The notes beneath the pieces were generated by a model. That model made no database searches and was not told where the DNA came from. It saw nothing but the letters and a program-made list of their open reading frames with translations. Shown here in pieces: positions 38,073 to 50,996 of a stretch of DNA of 64,000 bases. How positions within the stretch are numbered: the stretch's first letter is position 1; every line of letters starts with the position of its first letter. Source of the DNA: Montifringilla adamsi. Its lineage: Eukaryota; Chordata; Aves; Passeriformes; Passeridae. Where the stretch lies: contig JAGGNK010006448.1 of assembly GCA_017590115.1 (NCBI GenBank), positions 6,992,099 to 7,056,098 on the forward strand. The letters are read 5' to 3'. The position numbers and the translations under genes were made by a program.

Positions 38073-38116
38073 CTTGAGTTTGCTCAAGAACTCTTGAGTT
38101 CTTGAGCAAACTCAAG
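38073..38116. repeat. Near-perfect palindrome, 20-bp arms with 4-nt loop
   Basis: Left arm 38073-38092 (CTTGAGTTTGCTCAAGAACT) is the exact reverse complement of right arm 38097-38116. The central CTTG allows one further C-G pair. The flanks repeat 'gagaaaagcttgag'-like sequence on both sides (about 38056-38068 and 38115-38127), so direct and inverted repetition are combined. It would form a stable hairpin in single-stranded DNA or RNA. Confidence 0.95.
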
Positions 38117-38364
38117 AAAAGCTTGAGCAAACTGCTTCTAGACTTTAGGGGTAAAAGTAACATTTTTTCCTATGTCTAGTATGCCAGTGATGGTGAATGT
38201 TAGTGATTTCCTTCATTAAATTTACTTAAGGTGTGTAATTCACTTCAATCTCCAGCAAAAACAGAAGTCTTATTTCTAGTAGATTTTAGTTTCAGTGTGG
38301 GCAGACTAATACTTTTCTTGTGTATTCCTGATGCTTTTGGAACTCATTCATTATTTAGACTTTC

Positions 38365-38407
<43 letters not shown>

Positions 38408-41400
38408 AAAAAGGGAAACACTATTCCTTTCAAGGATTTCTTTCATTAAACAAGTTGAAATTTTGGCTCAAACTACGAAGTGAGAATTTAGTCAAGTAAT
38501 GGATACACTGGTTTACATTTTGAATGAGTAACTGGATGAATTTCCAGGTCACTATTCAAGTGAACTGAAGGTAGACTTGCCAGCTGGTAACATTTCCTAT
38601 CCACTGGCCCATGGTAGTGCCTGCTATCAAAGCAACACCTCTAAAGCAAGCCGCACTGTCGATTTTAAAATAACACTTTTGCAGTTTAAAAAGAGATCAT
38701 GAAAAGACCTATTCTTTTCTTGACTCCAGTTCAGAGCTCCCTCCAGGCCTGAAACAGTTTCTCCCTCTTTCATGCCATTGTCAGAATTAAAATCTTCCTC
38801 CTTTTTAATTTAGGAAGTAAAATTAGTTTCAATACCACATCAGAAGGAAAATTCCACTCAGGAACACAATTAACTGTACTTTCTTTTATAGATGTATTAA
38901 AGATAGCTAAAAAAAGGCTAATAGTGATAAAGAAAAAGGATATGAGTTTATTTCTATGCAACTGGCATCAAAGGGTGATAAGTGAAACTAAAATAAAAAC
39001 TACAACACTTATCTCATGAAGTATTTTTGGGGTGTGTGTGAGAAAGTAAGGTTTTTGTTCTACAGTGACAGCAAAATAAAACAAGTCTCAATTGATTTGT
39101 ACTTGACTGTTAGCTGGCTAATTCAAAGTGGTTTGTTATTGACTTCAGCACTCAGTGGTACTAAAGAGACTTTGTGGTTAATACTGAAAGAGTGCTAATG
39201 TGTGTGTTTCTGCATTTCAGACAAGTAAATATTGATGTTCACCTTAGCTGTAGGCACTGTAAAGGCCAGGCCTTTTGATTTTCTTTCTTATGAGGTATGT
39301 GCAAGTGTATGTATAAGGTCATGACTTATTGTGGCATGTGATGTGGCAGTTAGTATTATATTATGTTGTGTTCTGCTTATACCGTGTAACTAACATGATT
39401 GTGTAGATTATTTTTGGTGGACAAGGTTTTCTAAGTATGGAAAGGTAAACCAAAAAGTATAGCCTAGCATGCTCTCCGACCTCAAACAGAAAATCAAGCA
39501 TTTGGATGTAAATTTACAAAATTAGAATACAGTTGGTGTGTACTTCAGTGTGCAGATCTCCAAAACCAGATGTTTAAGCCTCTTGCAGCATCTCCACCTT
39601 CTACTTGCTTTGCTAGAGATCTTAACAGTCGCAAAGTTGCTATCTTTTTTTTTACACTGATCATACTTTTTAACTTTAAAAGCTCTGTTTCTGGTCACAT
39701 ACCTTATTAATATGTTTAGTCCTATGATTTTGTAGACATAAATGCATGTATGAATCCATTTCATTTGTTCTATGTGAAGTATATAATTATATTACATAAT
39801 CAATTAAATCTGCAAGAAAAGATACCTTTATTGAAGAAAAATTTCTCATATCATGGTCCTGTATGTATCTCAATATGAACAAATATTGGCACCCATTTGG
39901 AACATGAGGGAAGATTAGCAGACCTTTCTACAGAAACCATCTTGGACAGACTTAATAGTAGGATTTGTCACCAAAGCCATTCATACAGTTGCCTTTGGGA
40001 TCCTGCGACAGTAAACTTTCGGGAAGTCCAAAATCAAACCATGTCTCCTCCTGTACTGGGTGAGTAAATATCAAGCCCAAGTATAATGTTGATAAGGAAA
40101 TATCAAGTATCAGTTTCAGGAAAAAATAAAAGATGTGGGCTTAGAAAAGGAAGGCAGATTCTTTGACTATGCTGTACTTTTTAAAAGAAGAACTTTTTTT
40201 GTGCTCACTGTGCCAAGTGAGAGAAAAATATAATTTCACTATAAGAATAGCTCAAATCTGTGGAATAGAAATGTATATTTAGTAGATTTTACATCAATTA
40301 TTTAAAGCTGTTGGGTTAGACAATACAAAGAGTTGAAGCTGCTAACTTTAGTGTTGAGGCTATGCTCCTATGTGATTTTGCTGCTCGAAGAGTGTTTCCA
40401 TAAAATCTTTACGTATAAAGAGAGATTTCACTGAAGATACATAAGGAAATTTTAAGATTTATTAATGAAAAGTGTATTTCTGTTCTAAATCAGTCCTGTT
40501 GATTATAAATATAGTTTATAATGTCCAATGATGTGAAAAGTGTTCAAAGAAAAGGAAATAGAACAGTTCAAATACATATGCCTTGAAATTACTTCAGAGG
40601 CTTAGCTAAGAGGAGTAAGAGTTTCCATTATATAAGCATACATTTGCCATCCAAATGAGGGACTCATTAGAAAATAAAAAACATGTGTTGGAGCAGTCTG
40701 CAATGCACTTATTTTTATCACAGAGCCTTTGATTATGCCAACCATGTAATTCTATCTTGATCCTTCCCACAACAGTTCAGACGTGTTACTGTACAGACAT
40801 TCATATATTTATTGACTGCAATAAAACTACTCTGACTGCAAAAATTTAGTCCATTACGTTTGTGCAAGACCAGGTCTTCTGGTGAACAGAGGTTAACCTC
40901 TGCTGCAGAGGTTAATAGTGAAGATTCAGAGAACAAAACATAGAGAGAGAAATTCAGGAGTCATATGCTAAATAACAATAAGCATGAACTAGTGTATATG
41001 ATGTTAGCTGAAAATATTTGGGATTTGATTGTGACCACTCCAGATACTTTTTAAAATATAGAAATACAGGTGAACTAGCAACAGTAGTTCTCAAACAACC
41101 AATCTGAAGATTCGAAGAGTAACAGCAAAATTTTTACTCTGTCACTGTTAGAAATGACAGAAGGAAAAAGATCATATGTGTATCTGCTATTGAGTCTCAA
41201 ATTAAGAGACTTAGAAGAAAAAGCTTAAATGATGTGCATAGGAACATACAGGTAATCCTGGTTTCTGTGCTATGCAGAGGAAAAATACATACTGGAACAA
41301 ATAAAGGAGTTTTATAAGTCATAAAAAAAACCCCAAATCACTAAATTATGTGAAGGGTGGGGTAATCAGACAAATCAGAAAAGAAACAATTCTGATAAGT

Positions 41401-42484
41401 TCTGTAAAAAGTGGAGACAGTGGCATATGCAATATCAAAAGCAACACAAAATTATTTCAAATATCATACTAGTATGTTTGGATTATTTTCCACTATATAG
41501 GTATTCTAAATTACCACCACATACATGAAATGAGGTAAGAATATGACAAACAATTCAAAATGTTTAACTACAGATTATTTATTATTCAAAATTTAGACTG
41601 TGAAATATACAAACATTTTCTAATGATAAATTTATGCAGATAATTTACAAATTAATGGAATGGTTCTACCTTTCAAAAAAAATTGTATATTTTGAAATTT
41701 ATGGCTGTTTCTAAATCTTAGATCTGCAGGACAGATCCTATTTAAAACATTTTAGGTTCTGATTTGATGAATTTTCTGTATTTACATGTCAGCTGAATAA
41801 GAATATAATTGTTTAAAACTCTTTACTACCATGACTCCAAGGAATCAATCCTGTTTTGAAATTTCTTTAGTTCTTAAGACATGTCTGCATCTGGGCCATG
41901 CAAAGTGATTTCCTGCCTTTCTGATGACAATGACATCTGCTGCTGGTGCCAAACACAAATACTAGGACTAAATAATTTTTTTTCAAGTTTTATCCTTTAA
42001 AAGGCATTTAATTTTATTTACCAAACATACATGATTCTCTAGTGTAATTTAAACATTCAAATAATTTGTTTTAAAGTGCATTTTAGTTAAACTCAATGAT
42101 TCTTGAAATGTCACCAATGTAAATAACTTTTTGAAGGTAAACCCAAAGAAATTAATTTTATCTCTAAGAAGCTTCAATGTACATGGAAACCATCTGTGTC
42201 TTGTCAAAGACATTAGAGTACATTTTCTTGTACTTATTCTTCTGTGAGCAATTCTGCTTTGAACTGCTCTAGATAATGGATCGAGGTACTTTTAAAATTC
42301 ATGACAAGAAAATTCTTTACCATTTTCAGAAGAAAAAATATCAATGTGACTTCTATTCTAAATGTTTGTAAGGTGTTTATTCTGAGTATCTACTTTTCAG
42401 CATTTTTTTGCTTTGATTTGTTCCTTTTTAAGGACTTAAGAAATCAGGTTCCTTGTAAAGTATTCAGGAGCCTTTGTTACATAT
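38117..42484. other. Unique AT-rich DNA, no gene seen
   Basis: Apart from the poly(A) tract listed separately, nothing recognisable. ATG frames are all under about 82 codons and unremarkable. Confidence 0.5.
38369..38405 (+). repeat. Poly(A) tract, about 37 nt
   Basis: An uninterrupted run of 37 adenines is followed by GGAAAAAGGGAAA. I see no recognisable retrocopy body upstream, no AATAAA in a proper position directly before it and no obvious target-site duplication. It is annotated as a homopolymer only, and its true length is prone to sequencing error. Confidence 0.9.
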
Positions 42485-42526
42485 TTCCTTCCTTCCTTCC
42501 TTCCTTCCTTCCTTCCTTCCTTCCTT
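42485..42526. repeat. (TTCC)n microsatellite
   Basis: About ten and a half perfect TTCC tetranucleotides are followed directly by antisense CR1 sequence. The plus-strand 166-codon frame (42301-42801) and the overlapping minus-strand frame are produced by this array and the CR1 fragment, not by a gene. Confidence 0.95.
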
Positions 42527-42532
42527 GCATCT

Positions 42533-42825
42533 GTTTCTCCCTGAGCCTTCTCCAGACTGACCAGCCCCAGCTCTTTCAGGCACTCCTCAGCTGTCAGATA
42601 ATCCAGTCCCCCAGTCATGTTCATGGCCCTTCATGGAACTGCCTCCAGCATGTCCAGATCTCTCCTGCGTTGGGAAGCCTGTGCATGGACCAAGAAATCC
42701 AAATGTGTTGCCAGCATGGCTCAGCAGAGTGGAGGATCACCTCCCTTGACCTGCTGAAAATGCTTTTCCTAAGGCGACACAAGAAATCACTGACTTTCTG
42801 ATGGGGTACATTGCATGCTCATGTG
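42533..42825 (-). mobile_element. CR1 LINE fragment, antisense
   Basis: The plus strand reads as the reverse complement of the CR1 ORF2 C-terminal region. It contains 'ccttctccagactgaccagc', 'cccagctctttcaggcactc', 'ggaggatcacctcccttgac' and 'tgctgaaaatgcttttcc'. These correspond to CR1 'gctgg(g)' and 'gtccagaggagggc' blocks read in reverse. No 3' UTR is present on the low-coordinate side, where the TTCC array begins, so the copy is broken or the array has replaced its end. Edges are approximate. Confidence 0.9.
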
Positions 42826-45204
42826 ATATTTTCATGCTATTTCTTCAGATTTGATTGCCTTTCATTTCTTCAACCCCAGATGCTGTCGGTGTTTCAGTTT
42901 TTTTATTCTCCTGACCTTATATAAATTACAATTGTTGAAAACATACTTTCTTAGTAGTGTAAGCATTCCCTTTTTTCCTATTAATATTAACATTTTCATT
43001 TCTTTCCTGAATATAATAAAAGGAATAACATGTAGAAATAAAATGGGTCATCAAAGTGAAATTAACTACCACTGAAAACTCATTGTTTCGACATGTCACT
43101 TTACATATGCATTTCTATTACCTCACTCTTATCAGTGTTTCTATTTCTACCACAAAGGTACAAAACAAGGATGTTTCAAGAAACTTTATGAGGAGTCATA
43201 TAAAGATTTTTTTCAGATACTTTTAGGCAGTCATTTAAACATAGGTGTAGTTTCTGTTTTCCCTTGTTTAAAATTCTTTCATCAGACTTAATAAGAATAA
43301 TTTAATCTGTGTACTAAAAAGGAGCAGAATCTGTAAATTAGTGGATAGTTATTGTTTTTTCTTTATAGTTTTCACTTTTTTAAAAATGTCATGGCTGCTG
43401 AGAGGTTCTTTTTCCATTTGTAAACAAGTTAATCTGTGACATGTGTGGCAACCAATATATTGTGTCATTTAAGCAAACTTTGCATTCATAATAAAAAATG
43501 TGCCCCTTCGCAGGGTTATTTGATCTATGAAGTTGGGTGAGTTATATATTTTGTTAATTTGTTTTACTAACCACTACAGAATATGTGCCATTATGTTGTG
43601 GTATTTACTAGAAAGTGAGTTCTAGTGAAAAACAAATGAGAAACAAAAAATCTCTTCCATTAAAACCTTATGCAGAGTTGATGTGTTTTTTTTTTACTTT
43701 TCTTCTTCATTTAGTTGATATAGAACAGGAATTCATCCTGAAGAAGAAACAAATAAAAGAGAAGAAAATACAGAGAGGATGACTCCTGGCCATCAGGCAC
43801 AATTCAGCTCTACATACCACAATTCTTTTACAAAGACTAGGGTTTAGTTTTTTATTTTAAGAAAATCCTATTCTCAACATGATACTCATTTAAATGGGAC
43901 CTTAGGAGAAGCACCACAGTCTGTGCCTTAAATAATGCATCACAAACTGCTCTGGAGCACTCCTGGGCCATGAAACACAGCTACATACCCCACTACCCAG
44001 TTGTACAGGCCTCGAGTATATATTTTGTCTAAATGTTAATAGCATTGTCCCTAACAGTTTCTGGGCACAATCTGGGAGTTTGATTTTGCCAGGGACTGTT
44101 CAACATAGTTGATTCTCATGCAGTAATCGTATGCCAGAAGCAAAAAGTGCGTCCCACAGCAGATGCAGACTACTCTGTTTAGCCAGCTTCCTGAATGCTC
44201 TTGGGCATATTTAGTTTACTAGTATAGGGATAGCCAAATATTTTACACCACAGTTTTCCAGTAAAATATCAGTTATATTTATCAAGGTATCACTGAGAGA
44301 AAATAATAATGGTTTATCTTAGGAAAGATATAATTAATAGTTGCAGCGACAAAGTGGTATGGATTTAGGCAAGCTGTTTAGCTGTTACTATTATTGACAG
44401 ATGAGTTTGAATAGGTTTACACATGACACAAAAGCATAACAACGTGAGTTACTTATGAGCTCACAAGAAGTGGTTGGTAGAAGGATTATCTGCAGTGACT
44501 AACAAGAAACTACCTTCAAATATGTATGGAATTTTCTCTGACAGCTGCATCAGGGGTGGGTTTTTTCCTCCTTGAAACTGTAATAGTGCTCATTTAATTA
44601 GAGTTCTATCACACAGGTCAGGTTTACAAAGATCTGAATATATTTCAAAAATATCACATAACTTTATGTTATTTGCCTGTCACGAAGCACTGTGACAGGC
44701 AAAGCACTGTGACAGTTCAAAGAACTTTTCAGCTATGTGATCTGCAATTTTGTACTTATCTGTCTAAAACACAGAAGGCCTCCAATCTAGGTACCCTGAT
44801 GTCTGGTTTACATACCTGCCATTGTCTAGAAATATGTAGCTATACACATTATATTCTCCATTTCTTTCTGGTTTTGGAACAAATGCAATAAAGCTAGAGT
44901 TTTTCTTGTATACTTTTAAAATAAATTACTGAACTAATGGACATATTTCAGAGAAAAGGTATGAAAAATTTAGAGTCTGCTCTAACAACAGAAAGCAGAT
45001 TAAGAAATGCAGAGTGAAGAGTGAAAAATTTACTTGCTAGGACCATGTCATGTGTTAACGTAAAAAAATTTGTGGCTTTTTTTCACCACCTATTTCAGAT
45101 CTTGAGTACTGGTCACAACATATCTCCAAAAGTGATACAGACAATTACTACTGCATGCATGACAATATATTGCCTGAAAATTTTCCAAAGTATTTAAAAA
45201 ATTG
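42826..45204. other. Unique AT-rich DNA, no gene seen
   Basis: No coding frame over 75 codons and no recognised repeat, other than the hairpin listed at 44672-44703. Confidence 0.5.
44672..44703. repeat. 12-bp-arm hairpin overlapping a small tandem repeat
   Basis: Arms 44672-44683 (TTTGCCTGTCAC) and 44692-44703 (GTGACAGGCAAA) are exact reverse complements with an 8-nt loop, GAAGCACT. The sequence 'aagcactgtgacag' then recurs immediately downstream (to about 44715), giving a 17-bp direct repeat that shares the right arm. Confidence 0.9.
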
Positions 45205-45346
45205 GGTGGGTGCCCCATCCCTGAAGTGTTCAAGGCCGGGTTGATGGGGCACTGAACAACCTGACCTAGTGGAAGGTGTTGCTGGCTATGGCAAGAGGTT
45301 GGATCTTTGAAGTCCCTTCCAGCCCAGGCCCTTTCATGATCCTGTA
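45205..45346 (+). mobile_element. CR1 LINE fragment, 3' terminal 140 bp
   Basis: It starts in 'ggtgggtgccccatccctga', continues 'agtgttcaaggccgggttga' and 'acctgacctagtggaaggtg', and ends 'ccttccagcccaggccctttcatgatcctg' in part. The 3' octamer end is decayed ('catgatcctgtaa'). It is a short 5'-truncated dead copy, plus orientation. Confidence 0.92.
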
Positions 45347-45810
45347 ATTAAAAACTGAAAGTAAGTGTGATGGGTCTGAAGTTATTGTATCAGAATCTTT
45401 AATCTCGGAAGTCAATGTGAAACTACAACGAACCAGTGCTATTTGCAAAGGTGTAGAATTTAATTACATTTGGATTAAAACTGTGGAGTAGGCATTGAAT
45501 ATGATAACATAGCAATGCTATTTGAAAAATAAGTGATCAAAAGTCATTATTTAAATGGGTTTTTTAATTAAAAGTTGTCACATACTATCTAAATTAGTTC
45601 TGATTAGTTCATTTTAAAAAAAAGTATATATTTATATATATATTTATTGCTCTACAGTACGTGCATTCTAATCCAGTTGCAGGATTTACCACAATTTGGA
45701 AATTATTTTAAAGAGCCTTATTGGCTGCTGAAACATGTTAATGTAAAATTGCTTGATGTCTTTGGAGACTCGTTATTGAAGATTTCAGCATGAGGTGGTT
45801 GATAGGAAGG

Positions 45811-46350
45811 AGACCTACAATGAGAGAACAAGGGACAATGGTTTTAAACTGAAAGAGGATAGATTTAGTCTCATCTCCTTGGATAGGAGACAAGAAAGAA
45901 TGTTTTTACAATTATCGTGGTGAAACACTGGAAGATGATGCCCAGAGAAGTTGTGGATGCTCCACCATTGAAAGTAACCAAAGATAAGTTAGATGTGGTT
46001 TGCTTGTGGAAGGTGCCCTTGTCCATAGCAAGGGAGTTGAAGTAAGTGATCTTTTCCAACCCAAGATTTTATGACTCTATGAAAATATGGCCCAGTATTT
46101 ATCTGCTGTTCTCATCTCCTTGGATAGGAGAGAAGAAAGAATGTTTTTACAATTATAGTGGTGAAACACGGGAAGATGATGCCCAGAGAAGTTGTGGATG
46201 CCCCACCATTGAAAGTAACCAAAGATAGATTGGATGTGGTTTGCTTGTGGAAAGTGCCCTTGTCCATAGCAAGGGAGTTGAATTAAGTGATCTTTTCCAA
46301 CCCAAGATTTTATGACTCTATGAAAATATGGCCCAGTATTTATCTGCTGT
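45811..46350 (+). mobile_element. CR1 LINE 3' copy with tandemly duplicated end
   Basis: The first copy starts near 45811 ('agacctacaatgagagaaca', 'ggttttaaactgaaagagga') and runs through 'gatgcccagagaagttgtgg' to the CR1 end 'cttttccaacccaagatttt atgactctatg' near 46082. A 241-bp unit (45869-46109) is then repeated at 46110-46350 with about nine substitutions and no indel. The unit includes about 25 bp of non-CR1 3' flank ('aatatggcccagtatttatc' onward), so the duplication happened after CR1 insertion and was not part of retrotransposition. Frames at 45871-46415 are artefacts of it. Confidence 0.92.
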
Positions 46351-49300
46351 GTAGTCTCTGTAAAGGCACAGAGAACATTTTCCAGTAGAGAACTTAAGTG
46401 GATGAGTACTGGCAATAAGTGTACAGGTGTACCAGAAAGAAATGTTATGAGATTTTTAATCTGTATTTAGGATATTTTTTTCCTTAATCTGCTTTTATGT
46501 GTATAATTTCAGCTTTCAAAAGTGGAAAGCTGTTATGTTTTATTTAAATGTATAGCTTGTTTTTTGTACACCTCTATATTCTGGAAACAGTAAAATTGGT
46601 CATTCAGGAAACAAGATATTACCTACCCAAAGGACATCTGCTGCAGATGGTTTGTCTTTGAAAACCATATGTCATATGCATTTTGGCAAAAAGGTATATG
46701 ACTTTTTATTTGCCAGCTATTGTGCAGTAGCCAGATATTTTTAAAGCAGATCTATAAATAATACATTTCTCCATCTCCTTGTCTTTCCCTGTTGTTCCTT
46801 CTCCCTTTGTTTTAAACCTAATAATATCCGCTGTGAAAAAATTGTGGTCTGCAAAATAACAGAGGATGAAGGTCATATAAATTCAAAAGGAAAAAATGTA
46901 AACTTTTTAGTTCTTCAGGTTTTTCCTTACAAATCCTGCTTCACAGAGCTGGAAACATGGAAGGGAAATGTCTCAAATCTGATGAGATGTGATTTCACGT
47001 AAGCATATAGAAAATGCTTCAACAAGGTCAAAAAAGAGTATTTTGTTTCACAAGGTTTCTCTAATAGGCTGCATGCATATAACTGGATCTATAAAGACAA
47101 TTTAAGATACACATTTTAGTCATGCCATTACTTCATGCCAGGATGTAACTTGGAAAATATTATTCCTTATAACTCCTCCTTGATGGGAGGGAAAATCACC
47201 TGTGTTTGTAACACTCTGTGATAGATACTCTGAGAGAAGGCAAAGTATTAGAAACTAAGTGTAGGAAATATTGCTTTGTGACTCAGAGCTGTAATATAAC
47301 CTTTCCATTTTTGAGATGAATAGAGATCATAACCTTGAAATCACTAAAGAAATACTATGCTTGTTCCTAAGATTGCTTGAGATAGTTAGGTGTGGGCAAT
47401 GATCCCATTTCACTTTTAATTTCTTGTTTATTTTCATAGAAAATACACTTACCTGTGCAATATCTGCTACAGAAGAGGCACTTGGCAAGAAAGGATGCTT
47501 ATTTTCCAACTGCAAAACTTTGCAATATACATCTGAGCTATCTAGGCAAACTTGACTTTGACATCGATGTCACTCTTTAAGGCACTAAGCCTTTCTTAAG
47601 GCAGTAAAATAAATCAGCTAATCCACAACCTAAAATTAGAATTTTTTTTTTTTCTACAAAGGTCTTATGGTTCAGAAGTAAACCACACTACTGAAGTGTT
47701 AAAGACCTGAACCCCACTAAGGGTGACCTTGATGCCATTTCCAAAGCAGTCGTGTTGAAATGTTTTAATATAATTTTATGACCAAATGCCTTTGAGCAAC
47801 TATATTTCCTAAGATGTTACCTGAGGGTTTTTAAAAATAGAATATACTTTCCACTCTAAGGTAGGTAAAAGTTAGAAGGGATGCGCCTTTGTGTAATTAC
47901 AAAAACAGAACAGCTGAGTGTGAAAAACAGTATTTTGTTTAAAGACCTTTCTTGAAAATGTTGAAGTTAAATTTAATTTTTGGTTGCAAATAGGATTATT
48001 TTCCAGGCAGGTTTCTGAAACAAAATAATTCACCAAAAAATAAATTTCAGTTTTGCATAATACCTGCATTAAAATATGAGCCCTTCTGGAAATATATCTT
48101 TTTATTAAGATTTTTTTTATCTTTCATAATTTTTATTTTTTATTCTACTTTATAAACAAAACCCTTGCCATATTTCTCTTCTTATTTCATTGCTGTCCCA
48201 GTAGTATGGATCCAGCATAAGAGTAACACATCTTATTACTACTGGACACTTTAATCTAGGCACAATTATAAGTGCTCATATCTTTCTGAACTTCTTTATA
48301 TTCATATACCTGTTATTGGGATAGCATGATCAGCTTTCCAAGTACCTGCATGAAGCAAAATATATATAAAAGGAGCAAAGCATTAAATTAAAATGTAATA
48401 AACAGTCATCAGGTTATGCTTCTCTTATGTCAAACTTAAAAAGGTAACATTACATAGCCTAGGGAGTAAAATATGTATAACTGAATAACAAACACAAAAA
48501 TCATCTCCTCTGTCCAACCCTGATGACAATTGTCAGCTTCACTGCCAACTAGGGCCAAATCATGGTTTCCAAAGCTGTGTGTTCCTACAACCCTCTAAGG
48601 TCTTCCTCAATTTATATAGTCAGTTTTTCCTCACTTGCTTTCAGTAATACATTCTTTATCCTCAGCCTGGAGAAGAAAAAACACTCAGAAGTGAGAGACA
48701 ACAGTACACAGATAAAGCTCACCAGCCTGTGCCTTATGGACTGGCAAGCAAGGAAGCATGATGAAGCAAAACTACTTTTATACTCTCAAATTATTTCAAA
48801 CATTGTGCTTGTTACCCTTCTGAGGTCATCTATGCTGGTACTTCTGGATGATCAGACTAGATCAGACCTTTCCTGCTTACCAGCCTCTGAGGAAAATATC
48901 TCAGTGAATGCACTTTTGTAGACTTTTTTTCTGTGGAAAATCCACAAACCCATCTGAGTGGAAATGACTGAAGGAGTTTTGAAATCCAGTAGGCAAGACC
49001 AGGACATTTTACAGATGTTGCATGCACTTATGCTTACTTTCATGAAAGAACTGGAAAATTCTACTGAATGATGAACACATAAGCTAAATCCAGTAGGAAT
49101 TAGTTAATATGAAGTAGTTGTTTTTTTATAAATTAATTGCATTTAAAAGTAAAGGGGTGGTTTTTTTGGTTTTGTGTGTTTTTGGTTTTTTTTTCTGTGA
49201 GGAAATTTAAGGTACTTGAAAAAAAATTGAAGATATGATTGAAATCTAAGTAAAGCTCTGTGATAGAAAGGTGAATAAAACATCTCTATTTCCCTTTCAT

Positions 49301-50996
49301 GCAAAATCATGTAATATCTCAGTCTTGTTAAAATCCATGATGTGATAATAAGCTGTTAAAATAATTATTGAAAGTAAAGGTTGATCCATTTCTCATTATT
49401 ACCATAAAAATAATATTTTTTACAAGAAAAAGCACAGCTGTAATATTTGTTACTGATAACAAATACAACTGAGTATGTCTAAATTCAATAAATGTGTCCT
49501 TTAGCTATGGTGACAGTTCTCCCCCAAAAGGCTATATAATTTTCCCTTGAAACAAATTGAAGTAGTATCACCAATCCATGTTCAAAGGTTTTAAATAACC
49601 AATTGTTTTACCCAAAGGGTTTGGATAATTTCCACATAAAATTGGCCCTTAAAAAATGTCAGAACTATTTAGAGTGATTAATGAAAAAAGCACTTTTAGC
49701 ACTCATAATATTTTACGATGCCAATTGCTTCAGCATGTTTCAATAAATCAGTTATGCAAATGCCTCTCTTTTGGAATACAAGATATTACAGTTTTCACTA
49801 TCCATCAAATCTGTAAGGTAACTTAGAGATAAAAGGTTGTTAAAGAAAGAGAGTAAAGGACTAAAAGAAAGAAAAAATAACATGTCTTTTTTTTTTCTTT
49901 TTTTTACTTTGCATTACTGAAAACCATTACATGTGCAATGGAAAAATAACTTATTTTAAAAGTGAAAACAAGAGCTTTTACACTTATTTTGCAAACAGCA
50001 TGAGATAAAGTTTCCAATGTCATTATTTAAATACTCAATTAACTATTTTTAAAGGATTGTACCAAAACCATTTTTTAGCAAGCTGTCTTGAAAACAAAGC
50101 AAACCAGAAGTTTTAAAAATTGTGTCTTTTATCCATTTACCAGAGAATTCGTCACTACCTTGTGCAAAGCTTGTGATGTTAATGGTATCCTTGCAAAATA
50201 CTGCAAGGTAACAGATTTAATTCTGAGGCATTCATGCTATGTAAGAAATTAGTTTTTACAGCGTTCTCTAACCCATTGCCTGAAGCACTTGGCTGGTCTC
50301 TCTCACAATATCTCGCTAGGTGTGGCAGTGTTATGGTGAGCCCAAGTTTCTGTAACAAGAGATCTTAGGAACCAGGGTATTTTATATTGTTTAGACAAAT
50401 TTTTGATGATGGGAAATCATTCAACAGTTTTTTTTGTGATCATCTGCCAGCTGCAGAGTAGCTTCCTACTGTCTCCTCTTTGTTTTTTCCACACAGATAA
50501 TATGTGTACATCCTGTAGCACAGGTAAAGGCAAGCAATCCATGTTTGCCCACAGTAAAACAGCTGAAGTGTATGAGAATTGTTACTACAAAGCAGTGCAC
50601 GCTCTTTCAGTCTCACCCCTGGATGCTCACTTCAGGGAGGCCACTGGACAGTATCAAGTGTTGGCCCTAAAGGCTCTGTGCAGTGACCTGGCAACCCAGG
50701 TGTGACTGAAGTGGATGCTCCTGCAGGTCTTACAGATCAAACCCTGTGGTTTTGTTGTGCATGGAATCCATTAGGCTTTCTGCAGAGGTGTTGATGCAAA
50801 TAATGAAGGACCTAGGATTCTGAAACATATTTTGATTAATTTTACGAGTTATGGAGCCACCCTCTTGACTAATAGCAGATGAGATAAGACTTAGAAAACC
50901 CAGAAAGGTGAAATGTTATTCATCCAGTAACATATAACTTAATGGCAGTAAGACTGAAATTCTTCCTGACTATTTACAGTGATAAAGCTGCTGAAC
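46351..50996. other. Unique AT-rich DNA, no gene seen
   Basis: No recognised repeat. The 119-codon frame at 48562-48921 lies in moderately less AT-rich sequence (48500-48920) but has no motif I know and no convincing gene context. The 100-codon frame at 50403-50705 is Cys/Ser-rich in its middle and also unrecognised. G/T-rich sequence lies at 49150-49195. Confidence 0.45.

Noticed and set aside
42301..42801. 166-codon plus-strand ORF, the longest frame in the window
   Set aside because: It consists of the TTCC microsatellite plus antisense CR1 sequence. The translation is a by-product of the repeats.
46077..46415. 112-codon minus-strand ORF across 46.1-46.4 kb
   Set aside because: It lies antisense through the duplicated CR1 3' end. 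Its internal repeat reflects the tandem duplication.
48562..48921. 119-codon ORF in a moderately GC-richer stretch
   Set aside because: No recognised motif, no splice or promoter context, and a translation without domain-like pattern. Kept only as a note inside the unannotated interval.
50403..50705. 100-codon ORF with a Cys/Ser-rich middle
   Set aside because: No family recognised, and neither start nor flanks give support for a gene.
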